From the NCBI RefSeq assembly GCF_036324505.1, contig NC_086352.1, forward strand, positions 7,912,001 through 7,976,000: 64,000 nt of DNA, read 5' to 3'. Source of the stretch: Eleginops maclovinus. Its lineage: Eukaryota > Chordata > Actinopteri > Perciformes > Eleginopidae. The notes under the pieces were generated by a model. It ran no database searches, was not told where the DNA came from, and saw only the letters and a list, made by a program, of their open reading frames with translations. The translations under genes were made by a program, and so were the position numbers. Shown in pieces: positions 47,036-58,566 of the stretch (its first letter is position 1; every line of letters begins with the position of its first letter).

Positions 47036-47564
47036 CAAAAGAATTAGAATAAAATCATAAATGGCGGCACAGAAAGTGAGAAAAAGGAACGAAAAAATGC
47101 AGTTTTTTGAGTTTCTGTCTGCAATAACCAAACCTCGGAGGCCCCCTTTTTGACTCCGCGTATAAATAACTACAAAGCTAAGAAAACACTTCAGAGACTT
47201 GTTCAAACATTTTCGATGAAGTGCTGGTCAGTGTTTCAGCCACTTTAAAAAAAATAGCATTCACTCCACCTCTGAGGCGGGTCAGTTGTACAGTTATTGT
47301 ATATTGAATTATCAGGACTCTGGGTTTCAAACGGGACCCTCGTTTTTAAGAGACCTCTAAAGTCCTCGTCACAAAGGAAAAAAAAAAGAATGGAAATAAT
47401 TCAACAGCATTACATTGTGTACATATGGATTAAAAACATTTCAAAGGGTATAATAAGGTGCAAATGTATATTATTTAAAGTGTTTAAAACAATTAGACTG
47501 TGGTATTAAAGGGCATGTGTTCATTTACAGTGTCTCCATTTGACTTTTCTTGCATATTTGCGAT

Positions 47565-47570
47565 AATAAA
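47565..47570 (+). terminator. candidate kctd15 polyadenylation signal AATAAA
   Basis: Canonical hexamer on the + strand, followed after about 30 bases by a GT-rich element, in otherwise unique AT-rich sequence. It is the best-placed signal before the repeat-rich gap that follows. Confidence 0.4.
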
Positions 47571-47744
47571 AGGATGTACTGATGTATACCTGACCGGTGT
47601 CTCTTTGCCTTCACGTTCTTCCAGTTACCTTTTGGAGAGGAAAAATAAATCAGGCTCAGTTTTAGCATTCACTTCTGTCATAAAAACTGCATAGCTTAGC
47701 TTTAATTGGTGATTTTTGGGGTTGAAGATGATGTTCTAAAGCAC

Positions 47745-48450
47745 ATTTAATCAAGTATTGTACTATTTTGACTAACTGTTCTGTACTTTACTTCAGTATT
47801 TACCATTTTATGTTACTTTATATTTCTACTCTACTACATTTCAAACCAAATATTGTACTTTTTACTCCATTACATTTATTCGACATTCATATTTACTTGC
47901 TATCTTTCACATATGCTTGTATGACATGCTGTACTACCAATGTACCCAGTATTTAAAGTTACTAAATTGGCTCAACATTAACAAATAGTGAAATGATAAG
48001 ACGTGCATTTGTTGGAAATAAAATCTGAATATTCTATAGTAATGTAAAAGAGCTAAGAGTCCTTTTAATGTACATTTTAATGAATATACTTCTTTATTTC
48101 CTCTTAACTCAACCTTTTCAATGGCGGACTTTTACTTATAATGGAGTATTTTAATACCATAGAGTATTTTTCCATTGAATTCTATACTCTGCTTTGGAGG
48201 TAAATATAGTACTTTTTAGTCCAATACATTTAAGTATTAAAAAAGTAACAAAAGTTGGCTCAATATTGACTTAATACACCATGAAATGCATTAGTTGGTA
48301 GCCAAAACAATAATATTCTTTAAGATTTAAGAGCCATTCTGCAGATTAAGTACTTCTACTCTTGATAATTGAAGTACGTTTTGAAATTGAGTGCTTCTGT
48401 ACTTCCACTAAGTAACATTTTCAATTAAGGACTGTAACTTCCAAAGAGGT
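47745..48450 (+). repeat. teleost AGTAAAAGTA interspersed repeat, long decayed copy (or two copies)
   Basis: It holds TTTCTACTCTACTACATTTC, ATTGTACTTTTTACTCCATT, ACATTTATTCGACA and, later, AGTACTTTTTAGTCCAATAC. The second half looks like another, more diverged copy. Confidence 0.6.
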
Positions 48451-48589
48451 GTTCAAAGACCGTAGTTTTTCTAATTTCAGTTAAAGGAACTGGGCTACTT
48501 AACGCTTTGGGATAAAAAGCTAATTAATTTTATTACAATTACCAAAACAAATGCACACACGCTTTACACGCTTCCACCACTGCACATCC

Positions 48590-48655
48590 AATCAACCAAT
48601 CAACCAATCAACAAACCAATCAACCAATCAATAAATCAGTCAATTAACAAATTAA
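48590..48655. repeat. (CAAC/CAAT)n-like short tandem repeat
   Basis: ATCAACCAATCAACCAATCA continues through variants to AATCAGTCAATTAA. Period 8, imperfect. Confidence 0.9.
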
Positions 48656-48664
48656 CCAGTCAAT

Positions 48665-48770
48665 AACGTTTTATTCATATAGCCCAATATAAAAAATATC
48701 ACATTTATCTCAGAGGCTTTACAGTTTGTACATAAAATGATACGCCCTGTCCTTACACCCTCACAGCGTT
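48665..48770 (-). repeat. teleost retroposon-type 3' end fragment
   Basis: GTTTTATTCATATAGCCCAA, TATCTCAGAGGCTTTACAG and CCCTGTCCTTACACCCTCAC correspond to the reverse of the fragment at 2305. It is directly preceded by a CAAT-type tandem run. Confidence 0.55.
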
Positions 48771-49504
48771 AATTAAAGCCCACTGAATCTCAGCATGTAT
48801 GTGGCTGCTGTATTCAGTAAATGCATCCCTTAATGTCCTGTATTTGAACTGATCCAATCTGTAAAATCTCCCCAGTTTACAGTTCCATATGTGGGGCTCT
48901 CTCCGTTTATTTGTGCAGAGCGGTCAGGTCTGCGGGGCTGAATCCAGATCAGCGGGATGCAGCTCCAGAGGGACTGAGGAATAGGCAGAGATCTTGAAAA
49001 AAACCAATAAGCTCCAAAACTCCAATATTTTGCACCGAGTTAAACAGTTTGGTCTTTTCTGAAAATGCTTCTCCTTAATTAGCAGCAGAAACCTAGGGGG
49101 ACTTTTCATAGTGGAGCAGCGGCGCTTGTACTTAGCATGTGCAATGTTAGAAGTGGAAATGAAGACGGCTGAATAAGAGGTTGACTTTAGTAAAACTGTC
49201 TCGCAAAAAGATAACAGCGTTTCCTTTCAGAGAGTGAGGAGTAAAAAGAGGGAAAGTGCTGCTCAGTTAGGAAGTCATCTTCCAGAAAACATTACATTTC
49301 TTTAGTCCTGTTGAGTTTCAAAGGAGGGAGAAGTGCATGTACTGTATTAATACAAAAACACATCACCTGATACAGCATGATGCTCCATTTCGGATTAAGA
49401 TACTTGGCGTTATTAGAGGCTATTAAAGGCATGCCCTGCTTTGCCAGCTGTACCATTTAAAATGTTCAACACAATAATAGATCAATAATTGTATCCCTGT
49501 AATA

Positions 49505-50350
49505 TATACATGATTAAAAAAGATGGTCACTTTGGATGATGAGTACTTTTAGATTTAGGTGCTGCTTCATACTTGTACTCCATTCAGAGGCAGATTTTGT
49601 TCTTTTTAGTCCACGAAGTTTTTTTGCAGGTCATTTTTTATCACAGTATTTTTATTATAACGATTCGAGTGAATTATGACGTACTATTAAGGACTAAAAT
49701 ACCTGGCAGTGTTACAAGTCATTAGATGTACCTCCACTTTTACCAGCTGCAGAATTTAAATGATTTTCTTTAACTATAATCCAGTGATATGATATCCGTT
49801 ATACATAATGAGTACTTTTACTTTGTGTACTTTAAGTATATTTTCATGCTCATACTTCTGTATTTGAGTAACATTTTGAATACAGTAATTGTACTTGTGA
49901 CGGAGTATTTCTACAACGTGGTATTATGACTTTCAGTAAACATCTGAGTCTTCCATTACTGAGTAAAACTTGCAATAAAACTGCAAAAATACGAATAAAA
50001 GTTCTGTATTTAAAATTCTGTTTAGGTAACAAAACAGAATGATTAGAATTAAAATATACTGAAGTACACAATTAAAAATAGTTATTATGGCCCATTTCTG
50101 AATCATGTATATATTCAATTACTGGATGTCCATAGGGGGAGTTCATTGTATTAAGTTTAGATCTTAACTTATATTATTTATTTGTTAGTCGATTTATATG
50201 TTGTATTACCTAATAATATTAATCTGTAAAGTAACGAGTAATTGAAGTTGTCGGATAAATATACAGTATAGTATTTCCCTCCAAAATGAAGTATGAAGTA
50301 CCTCAAAATTGACCATAAGTATGATGAGTAAATGTACTTCATTACTATCC
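49505..50350. repeat. teleost AGTAAAAGTA interspersed repeat, decayed copies
   Basis: GAGTACTTTTAG, TACTTGTACTCCATTCAGAG, TGTTCTTTTTAGTCCACGAA and GAGTACTTTTACTTTGTGTA recur across this AT-rich stretch. Confidence 0.5.
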
Positions 50351-52106
50351 ACCTGTTAAGCGTCCCACAGGTCATTTCTAATGTGCGTTCAGTGAAACAC
50401 AAACACAATAAGAAAAGGACAGAGTCAGCATCTGCTCAGTTTAGTAAACAGCTTATTTATTCCTTTACAAAATAGGTACAAATACATCAGTATTGTTTTT
50501 CACACAAACAGGAAATTCTCAAGATATGTACAAGAGTTTACCAAAAATAAGGTGGTTCTAATAAACACATAGTTTTGTAAACAATATTTACAAATCATCC
50601 TTACATTGAAATGTTTTTTCCCCGTCTGTTTACATGAGTAATATTGTCCTAATATTTTGGCTAAAAAGCTGTAATAATAATCGTAGAAATGTCTTCCTGT
50701 GAAACGGAAACGATAGAAATCACGGATAAAATCTTTCCTTTCTCACCACAATAAACATTGTTGTGCTTGTTTTTAAAACATGGTATTCTGTGGATAGAAA
50801 ATATGAATGTTGAGCTAAAAAGCCAATCAAAAAAAGGGGGAATTAATGAAAATAAAATATATTAATTGTTAAAAATAACCACCTTTTGTCAGAAGTTGGC
50901 AACGCTGTTTGACTTCAAATGAATAATTCTTTGCTATTATGTTACAGTGACAGCTTCGAGTTGTCGGGTAAAAAAAGTGCTGTCGAAATGTACGACAATT
51001 GTTCAAAAATGTCACTAATATTTAAATAAATTTGACAAGAAAAAGCTGCATAGAGGCCAAGAGATTTAGTTAAATACAAATAAAACATAAAGTACATGGT
51101 TGACATGATTACGTAATACGATAAAAAAAAAAGGCGACAAAAAAAGACGACGTGTGAAAACAGGCCCTTCCTTTAGTCTTCAGTCAGTTATACAAACATA
51201 GAAACAGATTGGGATTAAATGTACAAATTAATTTCAGGCTGGAAACAACTTCTTCCTTCTACAGTTAAATATTAATTTACAGCAGTGAAATTTAATTTGG
51301 GATCAAAATAAACAACAACATTAAGTGCTTTGTTCATTCAGTCTTTACCAAAGTAGGAAGGGGGTTCAAGCGGACTTCAGGACACATCATTGAAAAAAGA
51401 GCTGATATTTTTAATTAAATGCCAATTATGTGCAGGTAGGTGGGTGAGAGGAAAAGATAAAGGAATGGCTTTTTTGATCTGAGGGTTCATACAATAAAAC
51501 CAAACTAGGCAAGTGTTTGAAGAGCTGAGCAAGACAACATCTAGTCCTACAAACAGTTCACATTAAGTGAGGGTAAATCAAAATATACTGACAAGGGTGA
51601 CCAATCAGAAACTTGTCTCATAGAGTGATCATAATTTAGTTGAATGACCTCTTTCAGAAAGGGCACGGGGTCTTTGTCTCATAACCACAGTCTAATTCTC
51701 ATCTTACAAAACATCAGGCTCAATAATACCGACACACGGGGGTTATTCCTCTTCCTACAGAGATGACGTGACCAAAAATATACACACTGTAAAATAATTC
51801 AATTAGCTGTATTTACACCTACAGTAGATAGACGTGGTGCTGTTGTTTGGAATCCTATCGTTTCGTAAGTCTCTTATTTAGTGAGTGAAGCTACGTTCAG
51901 CAGCTGGTGGAGAATATCGGAGGCTGTATCGAGGTGATGAGTATATTTGTCTCGGCCAAAATAATCCTTACTCTGACGTGGTTTATTGAAGCTGCTGCCA
52001 ACGACGTAAAAAAAAAGAAAATCGAACAGGTCTTGGTTTGAGTCCCGCAACATTTAAAGCCCCTTTTCTTCCTGTGACAAATCCAACACAAAGAATTTGG
52101 TTTGTA

Positions 52107-52902
52107 CGGAGGCCGACAGGTGCAAACGTGATGCAACGACCCAAAGAACTATTTCCGTTTAGAGAGACGTGCTCCAGTCTTAAAAACAATGCAAATAAAA
52201 ACACACAAATGTGCAAAAACCGAGCAAATGGAGAAACAGCTTCACCAACCTGATAAAACATGTGCAACGTTTACTAAGAGAACTGCATAAACGAAACTCT
52301 GCAAGAAGCGCAAGACGCAACGGAAACAGCGACACCAAAAGTGACGCACAGAGCGCTTGTTGACGTTCAGAGCTTTTAAAGTTGGCCAACTGTCACTCTT
52401 ACTGGAAACATACTTAAAATGTATGTTTCATTGGCTTATTTTTAACATATTGATCAAATGCTTCTTTGCGATATTATTGCAGATCTGCTGTAAGCTAGCG
52501 AGCTAACGTAGCTAACCTAGTCATCTCACACATACTGACAAAATACGTTTAAGTTTGAAACACAACAGAGACAGTTGGACAACCGGTCCCAGGTGTGTGC
52601 GTCACTTATTAACGTCCCCTGCTTCCCGTTGTGTTTTGAGCATCTTGCAAAGCTTTGTATTTGTAGTTTGATTAGCGTTTCGTAGTAAACGCTAATCAAA
52701 CTACAAATACAAAGCTTTGTATTTGTAGTTTGATTAGCGTTTCGTAGTAAACGCTGCGCATGTGAACTCAAAGTTGGTGAACATGTTTTTAATTTGCACG
52801 TGTTTTGGCACATAAGTGTTTTGATATTTGAAACTGCAGCATGTTTCTCCTAATGGACGTTTTTTTCCCGCTCTGTAGTGCGTTTGCACCTGTCTGCCAC
52901 CG
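52107..52902. mobile_element. foldback non-autonomous DNA transposon, copy 2 (longer, with internal hairpin)
   Basis: The left end starts CGGAGGCCGACAGGTGCAAA and the reverse complement of the right end starts CGGTGGCAGACAGGTGCAAA. TA lies on both sides (52105-52106 and 52903-52904). Internal sequences match copy 1, for example AAAAACAATGCAAAT near 52181 and the ACACCTGGGACCGG block (reverse strand, near 52585). At 796 bases it is more than twice copy 1 and contains an inverted repeat at 52649-52755. It lies in the probable 3' UTR of the TAF4-like gene. Confidence 0.7.
52649..52755. repeat. perfect inverted repeat plus direct repeat (hairpin)
   Basis: A 32-base arm (52649-52680) is followed by a 6-base loop CGTAGT and an exactly complementary arm (52687-52718). 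The last eight bases, AAAGCTTT, start a third copy in the original orientation (52711-52742), which is followed again by CGTAGTAAACGCT. The three units thus alternate in direction and share palindromic junctions. Confidence 0.95.
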
Positions 52903-53119
52903 TAGCATGGCCTTTAAACTCAATGATCTACCTACTCATTGTGAATCTAAAACATGGATTTATTTTTGTATGTTTTCTCTCGGTCTTTTGTCTCTCTCTC
53001 TTCTTAATAAAAGCTACATGAAACGTCACTACAGCACACATGGAGACACGGAGCTGAAACATTAGACCTGATCTGAAGGCACGTGGCAGGGGGGAGGAGG
53101 GGTGGAGGGGAGGTTGAGG

Positions 53120-53293
53120 CTACTTGAGCAGGGCGCGGTAGAGGAGAAGCGAGTGGGCGGTCTCTCTCTCCTGCTCCATGTAGAAAATTAAATCCCTGAG
53201 GTTGACGCGTGTGATGCGCTGCCGTGCGTACTGACGCGATGAGGTGGACGGGGCGGAGGAGCCGGCCGGGGAGCCCGCCGAGCTGCCTGACAC
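53120..53293 (-). CDS. taf4: terminal coding exon of a TAF4/TAF4B-type TFIID subunit (partial gene)
   Basis: Read on the - strand, a TCTTGTCTTGCAG acceptor opens the exon at 53293 and TAG closes it at 53122-53120. It encodes 57 residues: a Ser/Gly/Ala-rich stretch, then RQYARQRITRVNLRDLIF, then MEQERETAHSLLLYRALLK. This is the conserved extreme C-terminus of TAF4, the TFIID subunit that pairs with TAF12 by a histone fold and scaffolds TFIID. TAF4-like features are the ITRVNLRDLIF run and HSLLLY; TAF4B-like ones are MEQERE and the ALLK ending. The ohnolog is therefore unresolved and the symbol is given at family level. No further exon was found up to 64000, so the preceding intron exceeds 10.7 kb. 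The gene converges on kctd15. Confidence 0.85.
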   Translation of the reverse strand: MSGSSAGSPAGSSAPSTSSRQYARQRITRVNLRDLIFYMEQERETAHSLLLYRALLK

Positions 53294-54204
53294 CTGCAAG
53301 ACAAGACAGAGGGCACAGGGTGAGATGGGGTACTTCACACTGGTTCCTTTACATTCAGGAATCCATTGTTTTCAAGGGTTATTATTGCACTAAAATTAAC
53401 CTTGAAAAGTGTTCAACCTAGGTTCAGTTTGTTTGCATGTGTCATATTCTATGAGTCATCCCATATATTCCACACTGTAAATCCACATTCATCTGTATAT
53501 TTTGCACATTTCTGTTGAACCTCTCTTATAACTACCACTTCACATTTTATACTGAGAGACTATATGAATCAATCGGAATTTTTACCAATAAATACGAGGT
53601 ACAGGGTCCCACAAATGAATACAGTTAGACTGAATTCTTGAAATCAAATACAGACTTAAATCCTGTATCAAAAGTATACTAAAGGGTCTGGATAATATCA
53701 TATTCAGTGACTGTAATGTCAAATTAAATGTCTGTTTTCCTGTTTCATGTCCTAATTGTTGTCCTTGTTGATGTTGTAAATGGAGCTGCTGTGAGGCAAG
53801 AAAAATGTCAGACTTGATCCAATCGAGCCCTTTGGTTAACGGATATTTGCCATGTTTGAGCTTACAAAGAAAAAAGACACTAGTCATAAAACCTGACTCT
53901 ATATCAACAGATTGTCCATGGAAAAGACTTCAAACTTGGTTGATTAAGAAGACATCTTTGTAAAGTAAATCATAGAAACACAGCAGCGAGATGACGTCGT
54001 AATAAAATGTACATAAGATTGTATTGTCATGTGAAAAGTAGCTACAGAGTAGACAGAGTATTATAAAAAGTCCCAGGTTCCTCCAAAGATGCAACATAAA
54101 TATAAATACGACACAAAACAAATAGAAATAAGGAACGGAATAACAGACTTGAAATAAAATTGTGCAAGAGAATGGCATCTCCTCCACCTAAGATGTACTT
54201 TATA

Positions 54205-54315
54205 TTGAGCTAGCATTAGCATGCTAACGTGCAGAATGAGCCGCTGAACATGCTTAGCATCAGTTAGCACTGTCACTACAAACATGTTAGCATGCTGGTG
54301 TTAGCATTTAGGAAA
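54205..54315. repeat. TTAGCATGCTAA-rich teleost repeat
   Basis: GCTAGCATTAGCATGCTAAC, CATGCTTAGCATCAGTTAGC and ATGTTAGCATGCTGGTGTTA follow one another. It is a palindrome-rich sequence common in fish; a related stretch lies near 43760-43990. Confidence 0.6.
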
Positions 54316-55684
54316 AAAGGCGATGCTGTGCCTCAGAGCTTGTGGCATGACATAAAATAAACTTTGGAAATAGATTAATTACACTAATTTGAAGCTGTGC
54401 AGAAACCCAGGTGCTTGATTTGAATCACAGCAGTGATCAACAATGGTTCAGGGACCTTCAGAAACATCCCACTGCTCTGCGACGGATGACTGTAGCAACC
54501 TCTCTCTGAGGACGTGCCGGCATGTATCACGCCTTTGTGCTTACGCTCTTTATCAGAAATATCAAATGACTGGTTCCTTGTTTGGGTTTTGCTAATTTCA
54601 ATTTCTCATTAATAGAGCAGATTTATTTCGCCCTCTCTTCCAGGCACTTTGTCCTCAGTTTGCCTTCAGAGGAAGAAAAAAATGCTTTGTCTCTGTGGCA
54701 CAGCCGCAGGTTTAGTTTCCATGGTGAAACATAGAAAAAAAACAGTTCAGAAGTGAGTACAAAACAATGTTTCCCATTTCCTATAAATGAAGTAATTGTT
54801 GTTGAATGGCTAACACATTGACAGTTTCAATAGTAAGGAATGCTGTGGCCTCAGCAAAGTACACACCTCCAATTAAGCAAGTTATGCCTCTTGCAGAGCG
54901 AGATCAAACGCTGTAATAACGTTCAGATCTTCAGGTGCAGAACTTTTTTTTAACAAACTAAAGCCTGAGAAAAGTAAAGGGACACTATGATTTTTATTTA
55001 AGCTTGATCCACGTTTTTAGATCCTGTGTGAACAGATTTCCCTCCGACTGAACAACGCTGCTGACACAGATCTGAGCTGACGTCTGACTCTTGAAATGGA
55101 GCCCTGGTTGTTTGTATTTGATCCAGGAAAAATGAGCCGTGTATACAGTGGCTGATACAAATCAAGGGATGCATTTACATTTGGAAATGAGAAACACTGG
55201 GAACAACAATCCATCCACTTGAACCCAGGCAGAGAGAAATAAGACAGACGTCTCAGTCAGGAACACCCTCTCACAATTACATTGATTGCACCGCTCTGTA
55301 AACACACAGTACAGACGGGCTTTAATTGCAAACATATGACGGCTATGGATTTACAAGAACAAAAAACCAAAGTCCCTCCAGCAGCCGCCCCCTCGTGTGC
55401 TTGTCTTTGTGTACACTATGACTGAGCTTTGTCTCAAGTTTCCTTCTGTACACTCTCTGACCCCAGCATGGTGAGTGAGAGTACCCAGGACACTGAAGCT
55501 CAACTACAGTAGACCACACAATGCTATCAGCTGATTAAATGATCATGATCAGTGATTGGTTAGAAGTATCAGGCCAGTGGTAAACAGATACTTCCACAAC
55601 ATGTAGAGTTTCCTAATCATATCAATTGTTCTTGGCATTGTGTGTCTTAAACTAGCATCTATGAATGTTAGCTGCTATTAGCTA

Positions 55685-55905
55685 GCGCTCCAACGCATTG
55701 TACTTGATAGGCTAAGGGGCGGGACATCTCTAAGCAACTTACCACTCACAACAGAGCCGGCCAGCTAACCAATCAGAGCAGACTTGGCTATGGTTTCAGA
55801 CAGAGGGTGAAAAGAGGTGCTGCAGCACAGGCAGTATGAGAAGAATAAAGAGCTGTTCGAACATTAAAGCAGGGAGACCAAATACAAATATGAAGTTGTA
55901 AATTT
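55685..55905 (-). repeat. CCAAT/GC-box interspersed repeat (copy 6 of 7)
   Basis: It contains GGGGCGGGACATCTCTAAGC, ACAACAGAGCCGGCCAGCTA, ACCAATCAGAGCAGACT, GGTTTCAGACAGAGGGTGAA and GAATAAAGAGCTGTTCGAAC. The first ACCAATCA is changed to ACCACTCA. Confidence 0.8.
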
Positions 55906-56249
55906 GCATTATAGGGCAACTGGTTAAAATGTTTGGACGTTGTATTTGGCTGATGGTGCATTCCCAGGCATTAACTATCCCAGTCCAGCACTGGTCTCTG
56001 GTCAGTTATGCTAACATGTTGACATGCTAACAGGCTCTCTATGCCCCGCCCCCAGGGATCACCAGCCCTCACTTTGGGGGAGCGATCCCGGCCCAATCAG
56101 GGCGATGACGGCTGACCACATGTGAAAGATGGGCCTGCCTACTGCCATGCCAATTACTGCCACTCACAAGTAGACAGGGCGACAGACTGAACCAATCAAA
56201 GCCATGCATCCACCTGGACGGATGGGCAGCGGTAGCCACAGGCAGGAGT

Positions 56250-56312
56250 GGATGGTAGATAGATATACTTTATTTATCCCAAGTTGGGAAATTGTTTTGT
56301 CACAGAAGCATT
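56250..56312. repeat. teleost interspersed repeat fragment (TTTATTTATCCC type)
   Basis: ATAGATATACTTTATTTATC then CCAAGTTGGGAAATTGTTTT is a version of a sequence that is very common in teleost genomes (recalled, not searched). Confidence 0.5.
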
Positions 56313-56429
56313 TTGACCGTCAATTTTCAAAATCTTTAAAAAAGCTTAACAATTGAATTAAATTAAAAAATAAATGATAAAAAATAGAAATGAAAGGTTT
56401 TAAAAAGACCAAATTTGCAGCCAAAAATA

Positions 56430-56640
56430 CTTTTATTTAGATTAGTATAATATAAATATACAGAATAAATTAGACTACTTCCAAATATACCAGTCAAATG
56501 AAAGAGTGAACTATATACATTCCAAAAATGGGGTACAGTAGCTTGAAACTAAAATATATCCTGTGAGGTAGTGTGAGGAAAACAAACAATAAAGCCAGAT
56601 ATCTCTGGTCAGGTAGTGTGCCACATTTCCCAGAATGCAT
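56430..56640 (+). repeat. local direct duplication, copy A
   Basis: It shares with 58727-58890 TATACAGAATAAA, ACTTCCAAATATACCA, AGTGAACTAT, TAGCTTGAAA, AATAAAGCC, GGTCAGGT.GTGTGCCACAT and TCCCAGA. It is preceded at some distance by a CCAAT-type repeat (55685), as is the other copy. Confidence 0.8.
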
Positions 56641-57169
56641 CACACCCTTCGGGGACAAAGGCAGCCGTAAGTGATCCGAATACAGACAGAAAGGTCAGTC
56701 CAGGAATTCGCTCTCCGTCTTTATATGCCCTCCACATGCCAGCAAACACAGACACGGTTATGTTGTTGTTGTTGTTGTTGTCGGTTTCTATGGAGACCTA
56801 TCGCCAGCACACGCAGGAAATTATGTTGTGGAGGAGGGAGGGGTAAACACCGACGCTAAACAAAGCAGATGGCTGAGTGTCAGTTAAAAAAAAGGGGAAA
56901 GCGAGGCATCAACCACCACACTTTCCCCGTCGCTCGATAAGGAACAAGATGGCTGCGTTGTAGGGTGACACTGAGAGGCAAAAGGGAGAATTTTGGAGGT
57001 TTAAGTCAGGGTGTGTGCAACAAAATGTACTCGTAAATGATGGAAGTTGCCAATATTTGGAGAGGTTATCATACATTTATCAATTATCCAATTATCTGAA
57101 GGATAGCCCCTCAAAGTACGTCATAATATCTCATCGATTCACTATCATTTGATGTCCCTGGACGAGCCC

Positions 57170-57770
57170 TGAGGTCATCTTCAGCTGGCTTTTTAAACAT
57201 TCCCCAAGTCCCTAAAAGTAAAATGGGTGAGGCTGTTTTTATCCACTACGCTCCCAAACTGTGGAACATCAGGAAATATCAGAGATACCGACTCAGCGGA
57301 CATTTAAATCTTTTTAAATTGGCTTTTTATTAGCGACACTCATCTTTTAAAGGGTCTTTCGTCCCTTTAAATATTCGGTTCTTTTTATATTGTTTTATTT
57401 TATTTTATAGCTTTTGACTTGTATTATTTATTTGACTGTGTTTAAATCAACTGACTTTTATTAATATTATTATTTCTATTATTTATGTCTTGTTTGGGTT
57501 TTTAATACATTTTTATTATTTTATTTAATATGTATTTTATATTTTATCCTATTTATTGATTTTCTCTTCCTTTATTTCACCATTTCCTTGTGTTTCATTT
57601 TTTATTATCATACCTTTTACTGCTGTGCCTCTTAAAGTGTCAAACTCTTATAAACCTTTTCTTTTTGCTGTTTTAAATCGTGATGTGTGCCTTTTTAAAG
57701 CACTATGAGCTGCACCTGATGCTTGAACAGCGCTGTAAAATAAAGCTTATTATTATTAATAATCTGTATA
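57170..57770 (+). mobile_element. decayed LINE (L2/CR1-like) 3' end
   Basis: From about 57226 the + strand reads a degraded reverse-transcriptase C-terminus: YAPKLWN, then GHLNLFKLAFY and a stop, matching the usual LWN...FK..LK..LF..AF ending of vertebrate L2-type elements. The 3' part has AAAGCACTATGAGCTGCA and ends AATAAAGCTTATTATTATTA, the usual tail form. The element is 5'-truncated and inactive. Confidence 0.7.
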
Positions 57771-58029
57771 GTGCAAATAGGTAATAAGACACAACAAATA
57801 CATTTTTAAAATATCAAAATATAACTAAAATGAGCCTGAAATCTAAAGCCAACTCTAAAAAGAAGACTCAGAATCAGCGTGGCCGAGAGAGATCCATGAG
57901 GCAAGAAACAGCATCTGTCATTTTATCTGTGACGGCCGCTCCGAGGCATTATGTCATATGACATATCCGTCGTACAGAACGCACAGGGATACTTCGATAC
58001 ATCTCTTCAGACATCTGACTTGTTGGGAG

Positions 58030-58030
<1 letters not shown>

Positions 58031-58067
<37 letters not shown>
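58031..58067. repeat. G37 homopolymer
   Basis: Thirty-seven consecutive G, followed by A and GG. The true length may differ, since such runs are hard to sequence. Confidence 0.9.
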
Positions 58068-58068
<1 letters not shown>

Positions 58069-58216
58069 GGGACAGAGAGAAAAACAGAGAGGGATGGATC
58101 CTGAGGAGAGGAGGTTGTCTGTAATAATGTCTCTTTCCCGGCTCTGGTCTTCAGCCACGTTTTTGTTGACATACATGACACATGACTTTACACATCGTTA
58201 CATGTTTCATGGTTTT

Positions 58217-58244
58217 ACACGCACGCACGCACGCACGCACGCAC
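58217..58244. repeat. (ACGC)n microsatellite
   Basis: Tetranucleotide run of about seven units. Confidence 0.95.
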
Positions 58245-58566
58245 ATGTTCATAAAGACAGAACGCCGGAGTGTGTTTGCGGAGATAACAATTAGGATAAT
58301 AGACTGTTGTGTGACAGATGTCGGCAAACAGATTACACATATGCCCATTTTGACTCGGGAATCTGGCAAATAAATGCTTGTGTTAATAACAAAAACTTCT
58401 GTATAAATGGTCCAACCATGAGTCAACAGAATTCAAGTCATGGTCATATGATTTTCCCGGAGTAGCAGGCCGGTGTTTCACAGGAACTTTACACAAAATG
58501 CATAGTTTTCTTAAATCATATAAAGGGTTAAAACTTGCTTCCATACAAAGTGCATATTGTATGTGT

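Larger units (their letters stand above)
44354..47595 (+). other. kctd15: probable kctd15 3' UTR
   Basis: The stretch from the stop to a canonical AATAAA at 47565-47570 lacks other gene signals. The signal is followed about 30 bases on by GT-rich sequence (CCGGTGTCTCTTTG), consistent with cleavage near 47590. Inside it are a (CA)44 tract at 44719-44806, a C-rich stretch at 44906-44990 and a 210-base tandem duplication at about 46630-47035. The end point is inferred; a shorter 3' UTR is possible. Confidence 0.5.
47596..50454. other. gap between the two convergent genes, AT-rich, repeat-derived
   Basis: Most of this stretch consists of decayed copies of a teleost repeat rich in TACTTTTACT/AGTAAAAGTA (47745-48450 and 49505-50350), a CAAT-type short tandem run (48590-48650) and a short LINE-like fragment (48665-48770). 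No gene is seen. Confidence 0.5.
50455..53119 (-). other. probable 3' UTR of the TAF4-like gene
   Basis: From the stop codon leftwards the sequence holds no other gene. Near 50457-50462 the + strand reads TTTATT, which is AATAAA on the - strand, so cleavage may lie near 50440. The right part (52107-52902) is occupied by a foldback transposable element. The extent is inferred from the polyadenylation hexamer and needs transcript support. Confidence 0.35.

Noticed and set aside
58217..58244. Possible CRISPR-like regular repeats among short tandem arrays
   Set aside because: All are microsatellites or diverged tandem units without unique spacers, in a eukaryotic genome.
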